A stretch of 64,000 nucleotides of DNA from Shinella sp. Its GTDB lineage: Bacteria; Pseudomonadota; Alphaproteobacteria; Rhizobiales; Rhizobiaceae. This document shows, piece by piece, positions 16,959 through 26,121 of the stretch (positions are counted from its first letter, which is position 1; the number at the start of each line of letters is the position of its first letter). Both the position numbers and the translations under genes were made by a program. The notes below the pieces were generated by a model that was not told the DNA's origin, did no database searches, and saw only the letters and a program-made list of their open reading frames with translations. Location: positions 1 to 64,000 of the forward strand of contig QFQX01000015.1 of the NCBI GenBank assembly GCA_003248775.1, in the 5' to 3' direction.

Positions 16959-18139
16959 TGGACCTCTCGGCAAGATCTATCGACAAGAGCCTTAAAAGCA
17001 GGGTGACACGCGTGGCCGCGGTAGCGGCGGCCTATGCGGATGAAGTCGACAAGGCGGGTCGCTTCCCGCGCGAGGCGATCGACGCCATGAAGGCCGAACG
17101 GCTGATGGGCATCATGATCCCGGTCGAATTCGGTGGCGAGGGGCTGTCCCACGCCGAGATCGCCGAGACCTGCACCCTGCTGGCGCAGTCCTGCGCATCG
17201 AGCGCGATGATCTTCGCCATGCACCAGATCAAGACATCGAGCCTCGTCTCCCACGGGGGAGAGGCGGAATGGCACCGTGCCTTCATGCGCCGCGTCGTCG
17301 CCGAACAGCTTCTGCTCGGCTCCGCGACCACGGAAGCCGGCATCGGCGGCAACATGCGCAACAGCATCTGCGCCATCGAGGTCAAGGACGGCGTCTGCCG
17401 CCTGGAGAAGGACGCGACCGTCATCTCCTACGGTGCCGATTCCGACGCGATCCTCATTACCTCCCGCAGCCACAAGGATGCGGCGTCCACCGATCAGGTG
17501 ATGACCGTCTTCACAAGGGACCAGTACACGCTCGAGCACACCCAGACCTGGGATACGCTCGGCATGCGCGGCACCTGCTCCGATGGCTTCATCTTCCGCG
17601 GGGAGGCTCCGGCCGAACAGATCCTGCCGCTGCCTTTCGCTGAAATCGCCGCGCAGTCGATGCTGGCGAACGCCCATCTTCTGTGGAGCGCGCTGTGGTA
17701 CGGCATCGCCGTCGACGCTTTCGCTCGCGCCCAGAACTTCGTGCGCGCCGCCGCCCGCAAGGCGCCGGGGACACAGCCTCCCGGCCTCGTGCAGCTTGCG
17801 GAAATGTCGAGCCAGTTGCAGGTGATCCGCGCCAACATCGTGACCGGCCTTGAAACCTTCGAGAGCGCACGCAAGGATTCCGACCGGCTGTCCTCGATGG
17901 GCTTCGCCGTTGCGATGAACAACGTCAAGATCGCCTCTTCCGAGATGATCCTGCCGGTCATCAACCAGGCCATGCGCATCTGCGGCATCATGGGCTACAA
18001 GAACGGTACGCCCTATAGTCTCGGTCGCCATCTGCGCGACGCTCACTCGGCGGAACTGATGATCTCCAACGATCGCATTCTCGCCAACACCTCCACCATG
18101 CTGCTCGTTCACAAGCAGGAAACCGGATTGCTGGGGTAA
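16958..18139 (+). CDS. Acyl-CoA dehydrogenase-like flavoprotein
   Basis: This 393-residue protein has the acyl-CoA dehydrogenase fold. It has an N-terminal helical domain (FGGEGLSHAEIAETCTLLAQ), the middle FAD-binding beta domain with GSATTEAGIGGN, WDTLGMRGTCSDGF strands, and a C-terminal helical domain. The canonical C-terminal YEG(T/S) stretch carrying the catalytic glutamate is absent: the equivalent region reads RDAHSAELMISNDRI. It may therefore use another base or have changed chemistry. It overlaps the carrier protein gene and precedes the ligase by 5 bases. By analogy with prolyl-carrier-protein dehydrogenases it may oxidise the carrier-bound aminoacyl group. That role is inferred. Confidence 0.85.
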   Translation: MDLSARSIDKSLKSRVTRVAAVAAAYADEVDKAGRFPREAIDAMKAERLMGIMIPVEFGGEGLSHAEIAETCTLLAQSCASSAMIFAMHQIKTSSLVSHGGEAEWHRAFMRRVVAEQLLLGSATTEAGIGGNMRNSICAIEVKDGVCRLEKDATVISYGADSDAILITSRSHKDAASTDQVMTVFTRDQYTLEHTQTWDTLGMRGTCSDGFIFRGEAPAEQILPLPFAEIAAQSMLANAHLLWSALWYGIAVDAFARAQNFVRAAARKAPGTQPPGLVQLAEMSSQLQVIRANIVTGLETFESARKDSDRLSSMGFAVAMNNVKIASSEMILPVINQAMRICGIMGYKNGTPYSLGRHLRDAHSAELMISNDRILANTSTMLLVHKQETGLLG

Positions 18140-18144
18140 GAACC

Positions 18145-19053
18145 ATGGATATGCAGGTAAGCTTTCTCGACCGCCTCTTCGAAAGCGGTCTCCTGATCGA
18201 AACCGGCGTCGAAGGCCTCTATGGCCGTAGCGGCCGCTTCGAGGAAGTCATCGCCGCGTTCGAACGCCTTATCGACCGCTACGGCGCCGCAGACGGCGCG
18301 GAAGCGATCCGCTTTCCGCCCGGCATGAACCGCGCCTATTTCGAAAAAAGCGGCTACATGAAGAGCTTCCCGCAGCTTGCGGGCACGGTCCACAGCTTCT
18401 GCGGCTGCGAACTGGATCACGTCAGCCTCCTGAAATGCATGGATGAGGGCAACGACTGGACGGCCGAGCAGAAGGCGACCGACATCGTACTGACGCCCGC
18501 GGCCTGCTATCCGCTCTATCCGACCGTCGCCAAGCGCGGCAACCTGCCGGAAGCCGGCGGTCTCTACGACCTGCAGTCCTATTGCTTCCGCCATGAGCCG
18601 TCGAACGATCCGGCCCGCCAGCAACTCTTCCGCATGCGCGAATATGTCCGCATGGGCACACAGGCCGACGTCACCGAATTCCGCCAGATCTGGATGGACC
18701 GCGGCGTCAAGATGATGGCCGAGGTCGAACTCCCGGTCGAAATCGACGTGGCGAACGATCCCTTCTTCGGCCGCGCCGGCAAGATGCTTGCCAACAACCA
18801 GCGCGACCAGAACCTGAAGTTCGAACTGCTGATCCCGATCACTTCGGTTGCCAAGCCCACGGCTTGCATGAGCTTCAACTACCATCAGGATGCCTTTGGC
18901 ACGAAATGGGGCCTCAATCTTGCGGACGGAGCCGTCGCGCACACGGCCTGCGTCGGATTTGGCCTCGAGCGCATCGCGCTTGCGCTCTTCCATCACCATG
19001 GCCTCGACACCGAGGCATGGCCGGCATCGGTCCGCGCAGCACTCTGGGGCTGA
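18145..19053 (+). CDS. Amino acid:[carrier protein] ligase (SerRS-like)
   Basis: This 302-residue class II aminoacyl-tRNA synthetase-like catalytic domain has no tRNA-binding arm. The family, related to atypical methanogen SerRS and first studied in Bradyrhizobium, activates glycine or alanine with ATP and loads it onto the phosphopantetheine of a dedicated carrier protein. The zinc-binding triad of the active site is visible as Cys121 (TPAACYPLYP), Glu166 (MREYVRMG) and Cys269 (AHTACVGFGLERI). Class II motif 2 is CFRHE (about 147-151) and motif 3 is GFGLERIALALF. The start is the ATG at 18145. It sits in one operon with the carrier protein, which supports the assignment strongly. The amino acid specificity is not determined. 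Confidence 0.92.
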   Translation: MDMQVSFLDRLFESGLLIETGVEGLYGRSGRFEEVIAAFERLIDRYGAADGAEAIRFPPGMNRAYFEKSGYMKSFPQLAGTVHSFCGCELDHVSLLKCMDEGNDWTAEQKATDIVLTPAACYPLYPTVAKRGNLPEAGGLYDLQSYCFRHEPSNDPARQQLFRMREYVRMGTQADVTEFRQIWMDRGVKMMAEVELPVEIDVANDPFFGRAGKMLANNQRDQNLKFELLIPITSVAKPTACMSFNYHQDAFGTKWGLNLADGAVAHTACVGFGLERIALALFHHHGLDTEAWPASVRAALWG

Positions 19054-19061
19054 GCCGACAG

Positions 19062-20027
19062 ATGAACGCAGTTTTTCCCGGCATCGAGCCGGCCACATAC
19101 GTAGCCCATGCCCTGCATGCGAGCGACCGGATGTGGCCGGAAACCAACTGCTATGTCGACCTCTGGATCGAGGTGCTGGCAAGTCATCACGTCGCGCCTG
19201 AAGCCATGCTGGGCTTCACCCTGACGCAGGATTTCGAGGGCGACCAGTTCACCTTCTTCAAGGTGCCGCTGGAAGACCTCGAGGAACTCTATGGCATCCG
19301 CGTCACGGAACTGGCGATCTTCGACAGCGTTGAGGCCCATGTCATGGAACAGATCCGGCGCGGCCGCATCTGCCTCGTCGAGATGGACAGCTTCTACATG
19401 CCCGACACCCGTGGTGTCGGCTACCGGCAGGACCATGGCAAGACGACGGTCGCGATCAACCGGCTCGACATGGCCGGCCGCTCCATGGACTATTTCCACA
19501 ATGGCGGTTTCTTCCATGTCGACGGCGAGGACTTCGACGGCCTTTTCCAGCTGAACGCCCCGGAAGGCGCCCTGCCCTTCCTGCCTTACACGGAATTTGC
19601 CAAGTTTCCCGCAAAACCGGTTCCCCGCGAACACAAGCGTACGGTCGCCGCGAAACTGCTCCGCCGTCACTACGACCGCCGGCCTCACGCCAACCCGATT
19701 GCGGCCTTTGCTGCCGTCTTCCCGGCGCAGGTCGAGGCGATCGCGGAACGTCCGTTCGGCTATTTCCACAAATACGCCTTCAACACGCTCCGCCAGTTCG
19801 GCGCCAATTTCGAACTTCTGGCAAGCCATCTCACCTGGCTTTCCGGCGAAAGCTACGTTCCGGTCGTCGAGCAGGCGCTGAAGATTTCGGAAGTGGCGAA
19901 ATCGGTGCAGTTCCAACTTGCCCGCGCCGTGACCCGCAAGAAGTTCGATCCTCTCGCTTCGGCTCTCGACCCGGCTGCTGAAGCCTGGGACAGGCTGATG
20001 GGCGAGCTTGGCAAGACGCTTTCCTGA
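19062..20027 (+). CDS. DUF1839 family protein
   Basis: This 321-residue soluble protein looks like the DUF1839 family, with the characteristic WPETNCYVDLWIE stretch near residue 25, DFEGDQFTFFKVPLEDLEELYGI near 50-72 and VEMDSFYMPDTRGVGYR near 105. It has no signal peptide or membrane helix. It begins at the ATG at 19062, 9 bases after the ligase stop, with only a weak ribosome binding site, so it is probably translated by coupling. The conserved Asp, Glu, His and Cys residues suggest an enzyme or a transferase acting on the loaded carrier protein, but its chemistry is unknown. Confidence 0.85.
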   Translation: MNAVFPGIEPATYVAHALHASDRMWPETNCYVDLWIEVLASHHVAPEAMLGFTLTQDFEGDQFTFFKVPLEDLEELYGIRVTELAIFDSVEAHVMEQIRRGRICLVEMDSFYMPDTRGVGYRQDHGKTTVAINRLDMAGRSMDYFHNGGFFHVDGEDFDGLFQLNAPEGALPFLPYTEFAKFPAKPVPREHKRTVAAKLLRRHYDRRPHANPIAAFAAVFPAQVEAIAERPFGYFHKYAFNTLRQFGANFELLASHLTWLSGESYVPVVEQALKISEVAKSVQFQLARAVTRKKFDPLASALDPAAEAWDRLMGELGKTLS

Positions 20028-20046
20028 GGACAAGATCCGGCCTGAA

Positions 20047-20150
20047 AGAGCATTTCGATCCGATGGAATAAGATCGGCGCTCCAAGCGTTTTATTTTTGA
20101 AGCATAATCTTCTCGATCCTCGTTTCACGAGGGTCGAATTATGCTCTAAG
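20047..20150. repeat. Rhizobial-type palindromic intergenic element
   Basis: Two hairpins lie side by side. The clearer one pairs AGCATAAT (20101-20108) with ATTATGCT (20138-20145), and CGATCCTCGT (20114-20123) with ACGAGGGTCG (20127-20136), with one G-U-type mismatch. The preceding stretch from AGAGCAT at about 20047 has a second imperfect dyad around GATCCGAT/GATCGG. Such AGAGCAT...ATGCTCT elements resemble the dispersed palindromes of rhizobial genomes. A genome search would confirm copy number. Confidence 0.55.
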
Positions 20151-20189
20151 AGCAGGATCTGGCAGCAATTTCGTGGGGCGCGCTGACAC

Positions 20190-22661
20190 ATGACCGGCAT
20201 GACGACCTATCTCGACGCTGACGAGCGGCCGCTCGAAAGCGGCTGGACCATGCTCGTCACCGAAGCAGGCCGCTATGCCACCGCGCGCGACGTACATCGT
20301 CCGGCGGCCCGCATCCCTACGCCAGTTCCCGGAACCGTCGCTTCAGCCCTTGCTGGTGCCGGTCTCTTCGATCCCGGGAAACCCCAGTCCCTGCATGACA
20401 AGGACGCCTGGTATTTCCGTTCGCTGGAAGGCGAGGAGCCGGGACCGGCCATCCTGCGGTTCGCCGGCCTTGCCACCATCGCCGAGATCTATCTGAACGG
20501 CGAGCTCAGGCTCTCCTCCGCAAGCATGTATCAGGCGCACGACCTCGAACTTGTCCTGACAGGCAGGGACGAAATCGCCATATGCTTCCGCGCGCTGGAA
20601 GATGAACTCGCCAAGCGCGGCCCCCGAGCCCGCTGGCGTCCCGGCCTGATGGACAATCAGGGGCTCCGGCTTGTCCGGACCACAGCGCTTGGCCGCATGC
20701 CCGGCTGGTGCCCGGAAATTCACCCTGTCGGTCCTTTCCGCCCGATCAGCCTGATCAGGACGGAAGGTAGCGGCGTCAAGGATCTCTCGATCAGCAGCAA
20801 CCTTGCGGAAGACGGAACGGGAAGCCTCTCGGTTTCGCTGACCCTGCCGGAAGACGCCAGAGACCTTCGCCTCGGCTGTGGTGACCGGGAGACGGCATTC
20901 ACCCTCACCGCTGACGGGCGCTGGCAGGCCCAGCTTTCCCTACCCGACGTGCAGCCCTGGTGGCCGCGCACCCACGGCGAACCGAAGCTGCATGACATAA
21001 CCCTCGGCATCGACGGCAAGCGCCATTCGCTCGGCCTCACCGGCTTCAGGCGGATCGAGATAGACCGTGGAACCGATGGACAGGACTTCGCTCTTTTCGT
21101 CAACGGCACGCGTATCTTCTGCCGGGGCGCTGTCTGGACCAACGCCGATATCCTTCGTCTGCCCGGCGCGGCAGAGGATTACGCTCCCTGGCTTGCAAAG
21201 GCGGCCGAGGCGAACATGAACATGATCCGCATCGGCGGCACCATGAGCTATGAGAGCGCCGATTTCTTCCGCCTGTGCGACCGGCTCGGCATCTTGGTCT
21301 GGCAGGACCTGATGTTCGCGAACTTCGACTATCCCGTTGCCGACGAAGCTTTCCTCGCTTCGATCGACACGGAAATCCGGCAATCGCTGTCGGCAACACA
21401 GGCGTCGCCATCGCTTGCCATCGTCTGCGGCGGCAGCGAGGTCTACCAGCAGGCCGCCATGCTGGGCCTGCCGGAACGGATCTGGAAAACGCCGTTCTTC
21501 ACGGAGGTCCTTCCCGGCATCGTTTCCGATGCACGGCCCGATGTGCCCTATGTCGAGAACTCGCCTTCCGGCGGGGCCATGCCCTTTTCGCCGAATTCCG
21601 GCGTCACCCATTATTACGGCGTCGGCGCTTATTGCCGCCCGCTGGAGGACGCCCGCCGCGCCGAAGTGCGTTTCGCCGCCGAGAGCCTTGCCTTCGCAAA
21701 TGTGCCTGAACAGGAAACGCTCGACCGGCATCTTCCGGTCGCACCCGTTCACGACCCCCGCTGGAAGGCGCGGGTGCCACGTGACCGTGGGGCATCCTGG
21801 GATTTCGAGGATGTCCGTGACCACTATCTCCTCGATCTCTATGGCTTCGACCCCACCCGCCTGCGCCGCGAGGATGCCGGGCGCTATCTCGATTTCTCCC
21901 GCGCCGTCGTCGCGGAGGTCGTGACCGAGACCTATGCCGAATGGCGCAGGCCGAAATCGACCTGTAACGGTGCGCTCGTCTGGACCCTGCAGGATCTACA
22001 GCCCGGTCCCGGCTGGGGCATCATCGATTCAACCGGAAAGCCCAAGTCGGTATGGCATGCACTGAAGCGTGCCTTCCGCCCATTGCAGGTCGCGTTGACC
22101 GATGAAGGCACCAACGGCCTTGACGTTCACCTGCTCAACGACACCGCAACCGCAAGGGAAGTCGTCGTCGAAGTCGCCTGCCTTCGGGAAGGCGTGCAGC
22201 CCGTCGTCAGCGGCAAGCGAGAGATGGTGCTTGCACCACACACCGGCGAAACGATCGCCTGCACCGATCTGTTCGGTGCGTTTTTCGATACCACCTATGC
22301 CTTCCGTTTCGGTCCGCCATCCCATGACGTGACCGTGGCCCGCCTTATCGAAGGCGAAACGGGTGCCGTGCTTGCCGAAGCCTTTCATTTCCCGCAGGGC
22401 CGCAAGACCGCCCTTCACCCGGCAGAACTGGCGCTCGCCCTGCACGAGACCAAGGAAGGCTGGATGCTGGACCTGTCCACGACCACCTTCGCCCAGTCTG
22501 TTCACATCGCCATGGAGACCCATGAAACGGAGGAAAACTGGTTCCATCTTGCGCCGGGCGCCAGCCGACGCATCCGCCTTCGCTCGACGGGCGCGGCCGG
22601 GGAAAGCAAGCCGGCGGGAACCGTCTCCCACCTCGGCTCGCAACGCCGTTTCAGTTTTTGA
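20190..22661 (+). CDS. Glycoside hydrolase family 2, beta-mannosidase-like
   Basis: This 823-residue protein has the GH2 layout: an N-terminal sugar-binding jelly roll (FAGLATIAEIYLNGELRLSSAS, about 90-115), an immunoglobulin-like domain, a TIM barrel (about 290-600) and C-terminal beta domains. The barrel has FCRGAVWTNAD, ANMNMIRIGGTMSYESADFF and LGILVWQDLMFAN, as in beta-mannosidases. The acid/base glutamate is probably Glu417 in VCGGSEVYQQ, where the Asn that usually precedes it is Ser. The nucleophile is probably Glu498 in RFAAESLAF. There is no signal peptide, so it is cytoplasmic. It follows the carrier-protein operon after a 162-base gap holding a repeat, and its 3' end overlaps the convergent hydrolase gene by 11 bases. 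The substrate is unknown. Confidence 0.82.
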   Translation: MTGMTTYLDADERPLESGWTMLVTEAGRYATARDVHRPAARIPTPVPGTVASALAGAGLFDPGKPQSLHDKDAWYFRSLEGEEPGPAILRFAGLATIAEIYLNGELRLSSASMYQAHDLELVLTGRDEIAICFRALEDELAKRGPRARWRPGLMDNQGLRLVRTTALGRMPGWCPEIHPVGPFRPISLIRTEGSGVKDLSISSNLAEDGTGSLSVSLTLPEDARDLRLGCGDRETAFTLTADGRWQAQLSLPDVQPWWPRTHGEPKLHDITLGIDGKRHSLGLTGFRRIEIDRGTDGQDFALFVNGTRIFCRGAVWTNADILRLPGAAEDYAPWLAKAAEANMNMIRIGGTMSYESADFFRLCDRLGILVWQDLMFANFDYPVADEAFLASIDTEIRQSLSATQASPSLAIVCGGSEVYQQAAMLGLPERIWKTPFFTEVLPGIVSDARPDVPYVENSPSGGAMPFSPNSGVTHYYGVGAYCRPLEDARRAEVRFAAESLAFANVPEQETLDRHLPVAPVHDPRWKARVPRDRGASWDFEDVRDHYLLDLYGFDPTRLRREDAGRYLDFSRAVVAEVVTETYAEWRRPKSTCNGALVWTLQDLQPGPGWGIIDSTGKPKSVWHALKRAFRPLQVALTDEGTNGLDVHLLNDTATAREVVVEVACLREGVQPVVSGKREMVLAPHTGETIACTDLFGAFFDTTYAFRFGPPSHDVTVARLIEGETGAVLAEAFHFPQGRKTALHPAELALALHETKEGWMLDLSTTTFAQSVHIAMETHETEENWFHLAPGASRRIRLRSTGAAGESKPAGTVSHLGSQRRFSF

Positions 22662-24441
22662 GAAACGCCATGTCCTGTACCGCGCGAAGATAGGCTTCGC
22701 GCGCGGCAACCGGCGTGAGATTGTGATCCGCATCCGGCAGGATCGTCATCCGCACATTGGAATAACGGGAAAGACCGCGCCCGCCCTCGCCGAAATGCTC
22801 GGCGAGATGCACAAGGCCGACATCGTCTTCGCTATAGATCAAGCCGATCGCTGCATCGCGATCCTGCAACGCCTGGAACTCGCCGACAATCTGGGAATGC
22901 AGCGAACCGCTGCCTGAAAAGCGGTTGAGAACCGGCAGCAGGAAACGCTTCAATCGGCGCAGCAGGGCTCGAACCATATTCGTCGCAGCTCCCACGACAT
23001 CGACTTCCCCCCTTAGCAGACGGTGGAACGTCTCGAGCTTCAGCATTCGGGTACGATATTCGTGAAGCTGGCGCGGGGCGGAGTGGATGACCACATCGAC
23101 ATCGAGAGCCGGGTCCCACTGAAAGGCATACGGGTTGGCGATCACCGCCCCCTTGAGGCGCGGGTCGGCCACGACGCTGCGAAATCCGAGATAGCTGCCG
23201 CTGCAACGACCACAAATGACGGCCGGCAGCAACTCACTCGTTTCGAGGAAATCGAGAGCGGCCGCGACATCGTCGATCTGCGAGGGATTGTAGAGGATCT
23301 GCTCCGGGCCACCCGGCACCGGCGGGCTGTCGCCGACATTGGCGGCATCGAAGCGCAGGGACGCGATCCCCTCGCCCGCAAGCCGCCTCGCCATCTCGAC
23401 GCCGGATCGTCCCCAGCCGGCATGTCGGTCATAAGCCGTTCCGAGAATGATCGTCGTCGCCCCCTTCCGCTCATCGAGCGGCTGACAGAGGACGCCGTAG
23501 AGCCGGCCGTCGTCACCGAAGGTGACCGGCAGTTCCCGAAAATCAGGACCACGCAACTCGCCCGGCACGCCGACTGTCGATGACACACGGTCTTTGCTGG
23601 CAGGCTGAAGAACCGGCAAACCGGAAACCCACGACACCAGCTTCTCGCCAACGCTTTCCGGCATCACCGAGATCAGCGGGTTGGAAACAAACGCATCATA
23701 GCCGGCATAATTGATCTCGAGAACATCGGTGCCATCACGCCGGAGCGTCTCGGCAAGCTCCCTGTCTCCCGGCCGGTCCGGGCGGAATGCAACAAAGGCT
23801 TTACGGACGGCGGCGCCCGACACCGAGACCTTGCGGATATCAGCCGCAATTGCCTCCGGCATGCGCAGCCCGGCTATCGAGACCTGATCGCGAATGCGGT
23901 CCTTTTCCGGTATGCCGAGCCCCTCGTCCACCATGCGCGACCAGATCTGCAATTCCCTGAGATAGGCGCGGCCCGAGGTCACCGGAGCAAGGCAGGCAAT
24001 GCCTGCGACGTCATCCAGCCGTTCCAGCACCCGCAGGGCAAGCATGGAGCCAAGCCCCTGGCTCACGACGGCAATGGTTTTACAGCCGGAAAGGGTCCGC
24101 AACTGCGCCGCAGCTTCGACGATATCGTTTTCCCAGAGAGCGAGCCCGGCAGCCGCCCCATCGGCAGTGTCCAACGCGTCACCGGTTCCTGAATAGTCGA
24201 AGCGCAGGCTGGCGACGCCGTTCGCGGAAAGCGCATCGGCAAGCACCCGCCAGAACTTGTGAACGCAAAGCTCTTCCAGCCCCCACGGGCTGACGAAAAG
24301 CACTGCGAGATCACGCACGGGGGCGGCTGACGGCATGAAAAGGCCGACCTTGCCGGAAAACGTGAACGGCCGCGCCGCCGACACTGCCGGCTTCAAGGCA
24401 GGTCCGGAGTTTTCCGATGGTAACTTCGACAAGGCATTCAT
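22651..24441 (-). CDS. Tandem alpha/beta hydrolase of the polysaccharide locus
   Basis: This 596-residue protein is built from two alpha/beta hydrolase-like halves, about residues 40-290 and 310-596. They repeat the same landmarks: GVASLRFDYSGTGD in the first half and GIASLRFDAANVGD in the second. The first elbow reads VVSQGLGS and the second CGRCSGSYLG, so the second nucleophile looks like cysteine (G-x-C-x-G) and a final HNL motif (DADHNLTP) offers the histidine. A good ribosome binding site (GAAGGGGGAG) precedes the ATG at 24441. The fold resembles exosortase-associated hydrolases. It is the last gene of a leftward polysaccharide operon, suggesting a role in acyl or ester modification or removal, which is inferred. 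Confidence 0.75.
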   Translation of the reverse strand: MNALSKLPSENSGPALKPAVSAARPFTFSGKVGLFMPSAAPVRDLAVLFVSPWGLEELCVHKFWRVLADALSANGVASLRFDYSGTGDALDTADGAAAGLALWENDIVEAAAQLRTLSGCKTIAVVSQGLGSMLALRVLERLDDVAGIACLAPVTSGRAYLRELQIWSRMVDEGLGIPEKDRIRDQVSIAGLRMPEAIAADIRKVSVSGAAVRKAFVAFRPDRPGDRELAETLRRDGTDVLEINYAGYDAFVSNPLISVMPESVGEKLVSWVSGLPVLQPASKDRVSSTVGVPGELRGPDFRELPVTFGDDGRLYGVLCQPLDERKGATTIILGTAYDRHAGWGRSGVEMARRLAGEGIASLRFDAANVGDSPPVPGGPEQILYNPSQIDDVAAALDFLETSELLPAVICGRCSGSYLGFRSVVADPRLKGAVIANPYAFQWDPALDVDVVIHSAPRQLHEYRTRMLKLETFHRLLRGEVDVVGAATNMVRALLRRLKRFLLPVLNRFSGSGSLHSQIVGEFQALQDRDAAIGLIYSEDDVGLVHLAEHFGEGGRGLSRYSNVRMTILPDADHNLTPVAAREAYLRAVQDMAFLKN

Positions 24442-24471
24442 GGCTCCCCCTTCACCGCGCGCAACCCCGCG

Positions 24472-26004
24472 TCAGTTACTCCCCTCGAAGACCCGCGGCT
24501 TGGCGACAAGAAAACCGAGCAGCCTGTTGACCAACGATGCCGCCGGTCCCGGCAGGCGCACCACAATGGTTTCAATCGCCGCGAGATCTTCCGCCGGAAT
24601 GGCGCCGAACAGTCTGAGAGCGGCGATATAGGCAAGCGCGCCGCAGCCGATCGACAGCACGAGGCCCGCCAGCCCCGGGACGACGTGAAGCACACCATAC
24701 GCAGCCCCTGCACAAAGGGTCGCGGCAATCGTCACCTTGACGAGAGTGACATACATGCCGCGCAACGACCCCACGAATTCCAGCTGCCGCAGCGTCAGGA
24801 TCGCCATGACCAGGAAGACCACGAAACGGATGGATGCGGCACCCTCGCCAGCGAATTCGGGCACCACCAGCAAGGCCCCGCCGACCATGATGACGGCACC
24901 GACGAAGCAGATGATGAGCCGCGCGCGCACCCGATCGAGCGACAGCAGATATTGCGAGCAGACGAGCCCGAAGACATAGATCGGCGTCACCAGCGCGAGG
25001 ATGGTGAGCATCGGGCCGCTTTCCGAAAAGGCTTCGCCGAACACGGTCGTCACCAGACGCGGCGCGATAACGGCAAGCCCGAAACTCATCGGCAGGGTGA
25101 TGTAGGACAGGCTGCGGACGACGCTTTCGAAAACCTCGACCGGCAGGCGGCCATGCCCGTTGGCGTGGATCTTCTCCGAATAATAGGGGACGAGGCTGCC
25201 GGTCAGCTGGACGGGCAATTGCAGGGCGAGGTTCGCCAGCGACAGCGCCGCCGCATAGTAACCCACCATCTCGACGCCATGGGAGCGTTCGAGGAAGTAG
25301 ATTTCGACACGAGTCAGAAAGATCGACTCGATGATGTACTGCACCGACAGCATGGCCGACGATGTCACCAGATAGCGCGGTGCGACGCCGCAGAGATCCG
25401 CCGGACTACGGAGCAAGCCGAGAGAATAGAAGAACTGGACGATGAAGCCGAGGATATAGCCGCAGAGCGCTCCGGGTATGCCGAAGAAGATCGCGCCAAG
25501 CAGAACGCCCGCAAACTGCAATGTGCCTGCCACCACCGATATGCGGAAGAAGGCAGCAACATTCTGCTCTCCCAGCATTACGTTCTTGGTGAAGGAACCG
25601 ATCGACTGCACGAACAGCAGGACGCCGGTGAAGATCAGAACGACGGGCGTATTCGTGGCCCAGTGTTCGTGTTCCGCGAGCCAGTAGATGCCGCCGTAGA
25701 GGAGGGTGATGGCAATGGTCGCAAGGACGACCGGGCGAAGCAGATAGACCGCAAAACCACGCCGGGCGTCGTCACCATACCCTTGCGCGCGAAGCTGGGG
25801 CAGCAACCGGAGAAGGGTAATGCCGGTACCGAGTTCGGCGATCAGCGCCGCCGTGGCGGCAAGCCAGAGCGAGAATGCGATGATGCCGTTGGCTTCCGGT
25901 CCAAGAAGACGGGCGGTGATGATGGAGCAGGCAAAACCGATCATCAGCAGGGACATGCCTGCGGCAGCATTCAGAGCCGAGTTTGCGACGATCCGCTTTA
26001 CCAT
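24472..26004 (-). CDS. Polysaccharide flippase (Wzx/MviN-like)
   Basis: This 510-residue integral membrane protein of the oligosaccharide flippase (polysaccharide biosynthesis) superfamily has about 12-14 hydrophobic helices spread along its length. It begins ALNAAAGMSLLMIGFACSIITARLLGPEANGIIAF, the typical first helix pair with the LLGPE turn. It would move lipid-linked repeat units across the inner membrane. The start at 26004 follows GAGG at a suitable distance. It lies between a GumK-like glycosyltransferase gene (117 bases upstream) and the tandem hydrolase gene (30 bases downstream) in one leftward operon, taking the place that GumJ has in xanthan loci. Confidence 0.85.
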   Translation of the reverse strand: MVKRIVANSALNAAAGMSLLMIGFACSIITARLLGPEANGIIAFSLWLAATAALIAELGTGITLLRLLPQLRAQGYGDDARRGFAVYLLRPVVLATIAITLLYGGIYWLAEHEHWATNTPVVLIFTGVLLFVQSIGSFTKNVMLGEQNVAAFFRISVVAGTLQFAGVLLGAIFFGIPGALCGYILGFIVQFFYSLGLLRSPADLCGVAPRYLVTSSAMLSVQYIIESIFLTRVEIYFLERSHGVEMVGYYAAALSLANLALQLPVQLTGSLVPYYSEKIHANGHGRLPVEVFESVVRSLSYITLPMSFGLAVIAPRLVTTVFGEAFSESGPMLTILALVTPIYVFGLVCSQYLLSLDRVRARLIICFVGAVIMVGGALLVVPEFAGEGAASIRFVVFLVMAILTLRQLEFVGSLRGMYVTLVKVTIAATLCAGAAYGVLHVVPGLAGLVLSIGCGALAYIAALRLFGAIPAEDLAAIETIVVRLPGPAASLVNRLLGFLVAKPRVFEGSN

Positions 26005-26121
26005 CTTGCCTCTAATCCAAGCCCTGCTTCATGCGGGCGCGCATATCCAGCGCTTTTATGGGGAAATCATTGAAGAATGTTATGCTGCGCCGCCGCGCGG
26101 GCGAATGAGTTCCAAATGTGG

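Noticed and set aside
16707..20027. Fatty acid or polyketide biosynthesis operon
   Set aside because: No ketosynthase or acyltransferase is present, and the ligase matches the amino acid:[carrier protein] family by its zinc-binding triad.
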